Source: Arthrobacter sp. TPD3018
GTDB lineage: Bacteria > Pseudomonadota > Alphaproteobacteria > Sphingomonadales > Sphingomonadaceae
DNA length: 64,000 nucleotides
NCBI GenBank assembly: GCA_003075315.1
Contig: QDFQ01000006.1
Location: forward strand, 25,529 to 89,528
Direction: 5' to 3'
The position numbers and the translations under genes were made by a program. The notes below the pieces were generated by a model. That model was not told the origin of the DNA. It saw only the letters and a list, made by a program, of their open reading frames with translations, and did no database searches. The first letter of the stretch is position 1; each line of letters begins with the position of its first letter. Below are positions 58,570 to 64,000 of this stretch, piece after piece.

Positions 58570-61068
58570 TCATCCTGCCCTACCGGTCGGATCGCGGTAG
58601 GCTAGCAGCCTCAAGGCGTTGACGACGACCAGCAAGGTCGATCCCTCGTGCACCGCTACCGCGGGTCCGATCCCGAGCCCCAGGATGGTCGCCGGTACGA
58701 GGAAGCCGACGACGCCGAGGCTGACGAAGACGTTCTGGCGAATGATCCCACGGGTGTGACGGCTGAGACCCACCGCGAACGGCAAATGGGCCAGATCGTC
58801 GGCCATCAGCGCCACGTCCGCGGTTTCCAGAGCCACGTCCGACCCGGCCGCGCCCATCGCGATCCCGACGGTCGCACTCGCCATGGCAGGTGCATCGTTG
58901 ACTCCATCGCCGACCATCGCGACCTTGTCCTCGCCTGCCAGCTTCTTGATTGCGGCCACCTTGTCCTCGGGCATCAGATCGCCCCAGGCTTCATCGATCC
59001 CGACGTCCCGGGCGATCGCCTCGGCGACCTTCTGATGGTCGCCGGAGATCATGATCATCCGTGACACACCCATGTCGTGCAGACGGCGCAACGCGGTCCT
59101 CGCGGCCTCGCGCGGCGTGTCCATGAGACCGATGGCGCCGAGATCCCGGTCGCCCTTGCGCACGACCATCGTGGTCCGGCCGCTCTCGCGCAGCGCGGCG
59201 ACGGCACTCGTTGCCCCTTGACCCAATACCGGAATGCCTTCCTTGCCGAACATCTCGGCCTTCCCGATCCATACCGTCTCGTCTCCGACGGTTGCGGTGA
59301 CGCCGCGGCCGGTGAGGCTCTTGAGGTCTCCGGCTTCGGGTAGTCCGCGTGCGCCGAGTCGTTCACGGCCGTCCTTGACGATCGCCTGCGCAAGCGGGTG
59401 GTCGCTGAGCGCCTCGACCGCGACGGCGAGTGCCAGCAGCTCGTTCTCGTCGGCAGCATCGACCACCACGACATCGGTGATGCGTGGCCGTCCTTCGGTC
59501 AGCGTGCCAGTCTTGTCGAAGGCGATCGCCTTTAAAGATCCGAGATTTTCCAGCGGCGCGCCGCCCTTGACCAGGACACCGCCTCGCGCCGCTCGCGCGA
59601 CGCCGGAAAGCACTGCACTCGGCGTCGCGATCGCCAGCGCGCAGGGGCTTGCCGCCACCAGCACAGCCATCGCCCGGTAGAAGCTGTCGCGGAAGGGCTC
59701 GTCGACGACGACCCAGGCGAACAGGAGTAGAAGGGCGAGCACGAGGACGGCAGGCACGAACACCCGCTCGAAGCGATCGGTGAACCGCTGCGTCGGCGAT
59801 TTCTGCGTTTCCGCCTCGCTGACCATCTTCACGACCTTGGCGAGTGCGCTCTCGTTTGAGCGACGCGTCACCTCGATCTCGATCGCGCTCCCGCCGTTGA
59901 TCGTACCGGCGAACACCCGGCTTTCCGGACCCACCGCGTCCGGCTTGGCACGAGCGATCGCGGCATCGGCGACGGGGATCTTGTCGACCGGGATGCTCTC
60001 GCCGGTGACGGGAGCCTGGTCGATCGCGCTGGAGCCCTTGATGATGAAGCCGTCTGCAGGCAGGCGTTCGTTCGGCCTAACGATCGCGACATCGCCGATC
60101 ACCAGCTGTTCGACGGGTATCTCGCTTTTCTGGCCGTCCCGCCGAACGGTCGCGATCTCCGGCGCGAGCTTGGCCAGCGCCTCGATGGCCTTCTTGGCGC
60201 GACCCATCGCATAATGCTCGAGCGCGTGACCGAGACTGAAGAGGAAGAGCAGCAGCGCGCCTTCCGCCCAGGCGCCAAGGGCTGCGGCACCGGCTGCGGC
60301 GACCAGCATCAGAGTGTCGATCTCGAACCTGCGGAGTCGCAGGTTGTCGATCGCCTCGCGCAGCGTGAAGAAGCCGCCGAAGAGATAGGCCGCGACGAAG
60401 CAGGCGGTCGGCAGCCATTGCGCCGCGTCAGGCATCAGCTTCTCGACGCCGTACCCTATCCCCAGCAGCGCACCGCAGGCGAGAGCGAAGATCAACTCGG
60501 TGTTGGGCCCTAGGAACTCGGCGTGCGAATGGTCGTGGCCGTCGCCTGGGCCATGCTGCTCCTCCTTCGTCCGGGCGCCCTTCCCATGATCGTGTCCGGC
60601 ATGATCGTCGGCTGCGATCCGTTCGCCGAGACCCACCTTGAGCTTGCGAAGCGTCGCACGGATCTCGTCCTCGCCGGTCCGCTGCCGATCGTATTCGACG
60701 CGGATCGTTCCGCTGGTGGTCGCGCTCGCCTGGACAACGCCGGGCATCGCGCAGAGCGTGTCGCCGATCGTGCGTGCCCGACGTTCGTGCGTGATCCCCG
60801 TAACCTCCCAAACGGAATGGCCGTAGCGTTCGGTGATTTCGGCGCCTGCCGCACGTACCATCTCGCGCAGCCGCGGCAGCGGCAGCTTGGCGGCGTCGAA
60901 ATGGATGCACAGTGCCGCAGGGGCGTCACCGTCGACAGCGATGACGTGGGCCTTCTCGACGCCGTCGCGCGTCGCCAGGGTGGAGACGAGGCGCTCCAGG
61001 CAGGCGTCGGCGGCATCGGGCAGGTCGGGCAGCAGCACCGGAATGTCGAGTTCGAGCTTGTCGTTCAT
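58570..61068 (-). CDS. P1B-type heavy-metal ATPase (SPC/HEGST type)
   Basis: 832 aa. A degenerate N-terminal metal domain (no CxxC) and a His-rich linker (DDHAGHDHGKG...DGHDHSHAEF) precede the core. Key motifs: TGES in the actuator domain, ASPCALAIATPSA in the transport helix, DKTGTLTEG with the phosphorylated Asp, MISGDHQK, GDGVNDAPA, and HEGSTLLVV in the last membrane part. SPC plus HEG(S/G)T is the P1B-4 signature (Co, Fe, Ni or Zn) rather than CPC (Cu, Zn/Cd). The start at 61068 omits an upstream basic tail. Confidence 0.9.
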   Translation of the reverse strand: MNDKLELDIPVLLPDLPDAADACLERLVSTLATRDGVEKAHVIAVDGDAPAALCIHFDAAKLPLPRLREMVRAAGAEITERYGHSVWEVTGITHERRARTIGDTLCAMPGVVQASATTSGTIRVEYDRQRTGEDEIRATLRKLKVGLGERIAADDHAGHDHGKGARTKEEQHGPGDGHDHSHAEFLGPNTELIFALACGALLGIGYGVEKLMPDAAQWLPTACFVAAYLFGGFFTLREAIDNLRLRRFEIDTLMLVAAAGAAALGAWAEGALLLFLFSLGHALEHYAMGRAKKAIEALAKLAPEIATVRRDGQKSEIPVEQLVIGDVAIVRPNERLPADGFIIKGSSAIDQAPVTGESIPVDKIPVADAAIARAKPDAVGPESRVFAGTINGGSAIEIEVTRRSNESALAKVVKMVSEAETQKSPTQRFTDRFERVFVPAVLVLALLLLFAWVVVDEPFRDSFYRAMAVLVAASPCALAIATPSAVLSGVARAARGGVLVKGGAPLENLGSLKAIAFDKTGTLTEGRPRITDVVVVDAADENELLALAVAVEALSDHPLAQAIVKDGRERLGARGLPEAGDLKSLTGRGVTATVGDETVWIGKAEMFGKEGIPVLGQGATSAVAALRESGRTTMVVRKGDRDLGAIGLMDTPREAARTALRRLHDMGVSRMIMISGDHQKVAEAIARDVGIDEAWGDLMPEDKVAAIKKLAGEDKVAMVGDGVNDAPAMASATVGIAMGAAGSDVALETADVALMADDLAHLPFAVGLSRHTRGIIRQNVFVSLGVVGFLVPATILGLGIGPAVAVHEGSTLLVVVNALRLLAYRDPTGRAG

Positions 61069-61079
61069 GACGGCCTCCC

Positions 61080-61265
61080 AACTGTGATCTTCGATCGTAT
61101 GCGGGCATCGCGTCGCATCTCGCGTGCGGCGGCGAGGAAGACGACGCTCGCGGCGAGGTGCCGAGAACACGAAACCAGCCGCAGCTTCAGCCCGCTTCTG
61201 GTGATGATGATCGTGCCGAGGATCACCGCGGACGCCGACAACGAAGTGCGTGCAAGAGGGCGCAT
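61080..61265 (-). pseudogene. ZIP transporter, N-terminal fragment
   Basis: The frame reads ASAVILGTIIITRSG then SRHLAASVVFLAAAREMRRD, aligning with the N-terminus of the intact ZIP gene at 56579 ([12 protein letters not shown] and [19 protein letters not shown]). It stops making sense after about 60 codons. It starts 3 bp after the MliC-like lipoprotein gene. Read as a decayed second copy. Confidence 0.6.
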
Positions 61266-61268
61266 CGC

Positions 61269-61658
61269 TCAGTTCTCCCCCTTGGTGCGGTGGCAGACGC
61301 GCACCTTGCCGTCGGAGCGGGTGAAGGCGATCGATCCACCCGCGATCACCGCCCTCGTGCTGCCGTTGCGGAACTCGTCACCGGTGCCCCGCGCGCGCAG
61401 GATCTCCGTCCTGCCGCGCGGCAGCCAGGTGACCGCCATACGCAGACCATCGCGGAGGTAGTCGACGTCGGCGCGCGATCCGTCGTCGCAGTAGACGACA
61501 CGTTGCCCAACCAAGTCCGGCATCGTCTCCGCGTTGTGAAGAACGCCTTCCGTGTCGTCTGGCGCTGGCCCGCAAGCCGTGAGGCCCAGTGCGGCGAGCG
61601 CGAGCAGGGAGAGCCTGCCACGAGGCACAGCCGTCCGTTTAGCTCGCTCGCTGCTCAC
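61269..61658 (-). CDS. MliC-like lipoprotein (first copy)
   Basis: 129 aa from a GTG overlapping the bestrophin stop (GTGA). Lipobox LALAALGLTAC, then VYCDDGSRADVDYLRDGLRM and a C-terminal Cys (VRVC), which fits the MliC/PliC lysozyme-inhibitor fold with its Cys pair. A lysozyme-inhibitor role is suggested by the fold only. A paralogue is at 62982. Confidence 0.7.
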   Translation of the reverse strand: MSSERAKRTAVPRGRLSLLALAALGLTACGPAPDDTEGVLHNAETMPDLVGQRVVYCDDGSRADVDYLRDGLRMAVTWLPRGRTEILRARGTGDEFRNGSTRAVIAGGSIAFTRSDGKVRVCHRTKGEN

Positions 61659-62542
61659 CACAGGACTCCATGCACCGGTTTGAGCGGTGCTGGCGCCTCG
61701 AGGCCGGCGGACTCGAGCAGATCGATCTCGATCGTGCGGCACATGGCGGTGAGCGGCACATCGTGGACGGTGTTGGCGAAGGGATCGGTGAGATCTTCGC
61801 CGATGCTCAGCACGGCGAGGAAGACGAGGCCGATCAACGTCGAGCCTATCGGCGTCCAGAGCCCGAGCGATTCGACCAGCGCGATGGGCAAGAGTAGGCA
61901 GAACAGGCGGGTGAACAGGTTCGGGAAGAAACGGAAGCCATTCGGCAGCGGGGTGTTCTTGATCCGCTCCATACCGCCTTGGGCGTTGGCGATGTCGACC
62001 AGCACGCGCTCGACCATCGCCTGCTGAATGGTGTCGATCCTGCGGTTCGCGAGGGCACTGGCGAACAGCAGAGAGATGCTGTTCAGGATCGCATTGGCCG
62101 GGTTCGTCTTCTTAACGACCATTTCGGCAAGCGTTTCGCCCGCGATCCGCCTGATCTCGTCGTAGGCGGGTTCGCGGCGGAGTTGGCATCGTATCGCATG
62201 GGCGAAGGCGATCTGCCGACGGACCACATCCTGGTGGAGACCCTCCGCATCGTCCTTCCCTTCCGAAAGGCTCCGCGCGACGCGCGACAAAGATCGCGAC
62301 GCGTTGATGAGCGCGCCCCATAAAGTCCGCGCCTCCCACCAGCGCGCATATGCGGCGTTGGTCCGAAAGCCCATGAACAGCGCGATCGCGGTGCCGAACA
62401 ACGCAGTCGGAAGCGGCGGCTCCTTGATCGGCGTCATGAAGTGGAAGGCGGTGACCGCAACGTCCCATACGAAGAGGATCGTCAGCGGCTTCCATACCTC
62501 AAACATGATCTGCCGAAATCGTGGCGTGGCGCCCACAATCAT
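61655..62542 (-). CDS. Bestrophin-family anion channel-like protein
   Basis: 295 aa. FRTNAAYARWWEARTLWGALINASRSL, and near the end GLVFLAVLSIGEDLTDPFANTVHDVPLTAM, which is the bestrophin/RFP-TM signature. Four membrane segments. It forms a pentameric channel in homologues. Upstream of the lipoprotein gene in the same unit. Confidence 0.93.
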   Translation of the reverse strand: MIVGATPRFRQIMFEVWKPLTILFVWDVAVTAFHFMTPIKEPPLPTALFGTAIALFMGFRTNAAYARWWEARTLWGALINASRSLSRVARSLSEGKDDAEGLHQDVVRRQIAFAHAIRCQLRREPAYDEIRRIAGETLAEMVVKKTNPANAILNSISLLFASALANRRIDTIQQAMVERVLVDIANAQGGMERIKNTPLPNGFRFFPNLFTRLFCLLLPIALVESLGLWTPIGSTLIGLVFLAVLSIGEDLTDPFANTVHDVPLTAMCRTIEIDLLESAGLEAPAPLKPVHGVLW

Positions 62543-62572
62543 AAATGTTCATTGCTCCAGCATGCTTCGGCA

Positions 62573-62914
62573 TCAGCCGAGCGGCATGTTCATGATGTCT
62601 TTGTATGCGGACAGAAGCTTGTTGCGGACCTGAAGCGTCGCTTCGAACGCGACACTTGCACGGTTCTGGATCAGCGCGACGGTCGCGATGTCGTTCGTCT
62701 CGCCGCGCTCGTAGGCCTCGGTAGCGACGTCTTCCCGCTGCTGCGTCTCGTTGACCTTCGCTACGACGCCATCGAGCGTCTGTGCGAAACTGGACGAGGG
62801 GGTGCCCGGCGCCGCGCCGGGCGCGACGTTCGGCTGCGCTTCGCGAAGCGCTCGACTGCGCGCGATCACGTCTGCGCGGATCGCCATGACGTTCGAGATG
62901 GTCGGATCGGACAT
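62573..62914 (-). CDS. fliE: FliE-like flagellar basal-body protein, isolated
   Basis: 113 aa, close to normal FliE length. The C-terminal helices (SSFAQTLDGVVAKVNETQQ, NDIATVALIQNRASVAFEATLQVRNKLLSAYKDIMNMPLG) match FliE closely. No other flagellar gene is in the window, so it is either a stray copy or a repurposed rod-like protein. The ATG at 62914 gives the usual short N-terminus. Confidence 0.85.
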   Translation of the reverse strand: MSDPTISNVMAIRADVIARSRALREAQPNVAPGAAPGTPSSSFAQTLDGVVAKVNETQQREDVATEAYERGETNDIATVALIQNRASVAFEATLQVRNKLLSAYKDIMNMPLG

Positions 62915-62981
62915 CGTCACGCCCTCCGCTGACGTCTGCGCGGACGTGTTCCGGCCGAACCGCACCGTTGATACGATCGGG

Positions 62982-63350
62982 TCACTTGCTGCCCTCCTGG
63001 ACGCAGGTCCGGGTTCGGCTCGTGCCCTCGACGATCGTCAGCTGCGTTCCGGAGAATGTCGCCGTGATGCCGTCGCCGACATATTGCAGCCTCTGCGTGG
63101 GCGCGCTGAGGATCCGGGGAGGAGCATCGTTCCCGTCGCGCAGGTCGAGCCGCAGTCCATCGTCCTTGTAGTCGATCAGCAGCCTGCTTCCGTCGTCGCA
63201 GCGATAGCGGTGACGGCCGAGTTGCCCGCTCGACACCCCGCTGTCGGCGGAATGAACCTCCTGCTGGGTGGGCGGGTCGCTGGGCGCGGGCTTCGAGCAG
63301 CCGGTCAGGACCACGAAGCCGACCATCGCGACGATCTTGATGCCAATCAT
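62982..63350 (-). CDS. MliC-like lipoprotein (second copy)
   Basis: 122 aa. Lipobox VLTGCSKPA, then YRCDDGSRLLIDYKDDGLRLDL and a closing Cys (RTRTCVQ). The same order of motifs as the protein at 61269, with about one third identity by eye, so the two are likely paralogues. It overlaps the SRPBCC gene end by 4 bp. Confidence 0.7.
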   Translation of the reverse strand: MIGIKIVAMVGFVVLTGCSKPAPSDPPTQQEVHSADSGVSSGQLGRHRYRCDDGSRLLIDYKDDGLRLDLRDGNDAPPRILSAPTQRLQYVGDGITATFSGTQLTIVEGTSRTRTCVQEGSK

Positions 63351-63835
63351 CGTACCTTCCTCCGATAGTGCTGCGCTATGCGGCGCCGGTCGGCTCCGCG
63401 GACCGCCTGTCCGGCGCGCCAGTGAAGGTAGGCCGCAAGTCGGTCGTCGGCCTCGATCATCAGTACGCGCAGACGACGCAGAACCATCGCGGCGATCGGG
63501 AGCGAGAGCAGGCCCCGGAGGGCGCAGCTGTGCGACACCGTGGTGCCGCCGTCGTCGCCCTGGAGTTCGAAGCGCTCCTCGATCATGAACACGTGAGGAA
63601 TGCCGCACGACCAGGCGAAAGCCCGGGGCTTGTCCAGGTGGTCGACCTCGGCGGGTGAACGGACGGAGCGTGACCAGCCCGGAAAGGCGAACGTGCACTG
63701 GGTTTCGCCAACCTGGCTGGCATCGTCGAGCTGGATCATCGGCCTCCAGGCTTGACGGTGCTCGGGCTCTATCAGCGCGGACCAGATCCGCAGCGGCGGG
63801 CCATGGAAAACTCGGGAAATCGTGATCTCCGGCAT
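63347..63835 (-). CDS. SRPBCC-family protein
   Basis: 162 aa, START-like fold: EITISRVFHGPPLRIWSALIEP at the N-terminus, FAFPGWSRSVRSPAEVDHLDKPRAFAWSCG in the middle, and a long C-terminal helix (LRVLMIEADDRLAAYLHWRAG). The family binds hydrophobic ligands. The ATG at 63835 starts the fold; the upstream ATG adds five residues. Context gives no ligand. Confidence 0.8.
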   Translation of the reverse strand: MPEITISRVFHGPPLRIWSALIEPEHRQAWRPMIQLDDASQVGETQCTFAFPGWSRSVRSPAEVDHLDKPRAFAWSCGIPHVFMIEERFELQGDDGGTTVSHSCALRGLLSLPIAAMVLRRLRVLMIEADDRLAAYLHWRAGQAVRGADRRRIAQHYRRKVR

Positions 63836-63857
63836 GGGTATCCCCATCATCGATATG

Positions 63858-63884
63858 GGAGGGCGGCACGACGGTGCCGCCCTC
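63858..63884. terminator. Hairpin between RND gene end and SRPBCC gene
   Basis: GGAGGGCGGCAC and its complement GTGCCGCCCTCC form a 12-bp stem. It lies directly after the minus-strand RND stop. No T run, so the evidence for termination is the stem alone. Confidence 0.55.
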
Positions 63885-63892
63885 CTCGTTCG

Positions 63893-64000
63893 TCAGGCCA
63901 TGGTCTTCCCGAAGGTCTGACCGTGATCATCGCCTTCGTGCTCTTCGTTGTAGTGCTCCGGCAGCTCGATCGCCTTCTGCCCGAACCGCGCGTAGAGGGT
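63893..64000 (-). CDS. C-terminus of a CzcA-type RND pump (partial)
   Basis: The last 35 codons of a minus-strand gene cut by the window end. TLYARFGQKAIELPEHY, then a short Glu/His/Asp-rich tail and TFGKTMA. The opening matches the end of HME-RND pumps (compare TLYARFG in the czcA at 19714). This suggests a second heavy-metal pump operon to the right. Confidence 0.7.
   Translation of the reverse strand, partial: TLYARFGQKAIELPEHYNEEHEGDDHGQTFGKTMA

Overview
The window is high-GC, densely coded, alphaproteobacterial accessory DNA. It most likely comes from a sphingomonad (Sphingomonas/Sphingobium group) plasmid or genomic island. This rests on the gene families (a CopABCD/Csp copper set, a czcCBA set, an ars operon with acr3, arsN2 and arsH, DUF3768, a UmuD/UmuC pair with an alphaproteobacterial-type GTTC-N7-GTTC LexA box) and on the high load of metal resistance, toxin-antitoxin and broken genes. 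The species call is inference. No replication or transfer genes, tRNA, rRNA or CRISPR array were seen, but two copies of a parS-like palindrome are present.

Layout. 1-1939: two ABC-2 type permease genes, the first cut by the window edge. 2075-2626: a Tn3-type resolvase. 2665-4524: a MerR-family regulator facing a glutaredoxin-MauE fusion, then two small exported Cys-rich proteins. 4556-13191: a large copper island (DUF411, two DUF305 proteins, copA-copB-PepSY, a cnrY/cnrX/ECF-sigma-like module, copC-copD and a Csp-type copper storage protein). 13346-15709: umuD, umuC and a SRAP-family protein. 15706-22938: a MerR-family regulator facing a CDF exporter, then czcCBA. 22973-26542: a Fic toxin with a VbhA-like antitoxin, DUF3768, a block of tandem hairpins, a CxxC protein and an HNH-like protein. 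26615-29663: arsR-arsC-acr3-arsN2-arsH. 30269-31671: an Xre/RES toxin-antitoxin pair. 31957-44440: gene fragments followed by redox and electrophile-handling enzymes with their TetR and LysR regulators. 44773-49225: a YhaN/YhaO-like repair pair and vapBC. 49916-54638: a DUF2946-like protein, a DsbB-like protein, an exported protein, a MscS channel and inositol-3-phosphate synthase. 54837-64000: a second metal block on the minus strand (CDF, DUF305, ZIP, DedA, P1B-type ATPase, bestrophin, MliC-like lipoproteins, an isolated fliE, SRPBCC, and the end of another RND pump).

The most informative result is a shared promoter signature in the copper island. TGAGGG(N)(Y), 14 nt, then CGTA lies upstream of the cnrYX-sigma-like operon, copAB, copCD, one DUF305 gene and the Csp gene, with a weaker copy at the second DUF305 gene. 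This looks like a self-contained regulon of the local ECF sigma factor. Its CnrX-like sensor keeps all five metal ligands of Cupriavidus CnrX at a constant offset of two residues, although it sits among copper genes rather than nickel/cobalt genes.

Other points of interest are a UmuD homologue whose catalytic lysine position is arginine, three tandem GC-rich hairpins before an uncharacterised gene, a 26-bp inverted repeat (24/26) flanking 42.6 kb, and several gene remnants (uvrA, aldo/keto reductase, ZIP transporter) that mark past rearrangement.
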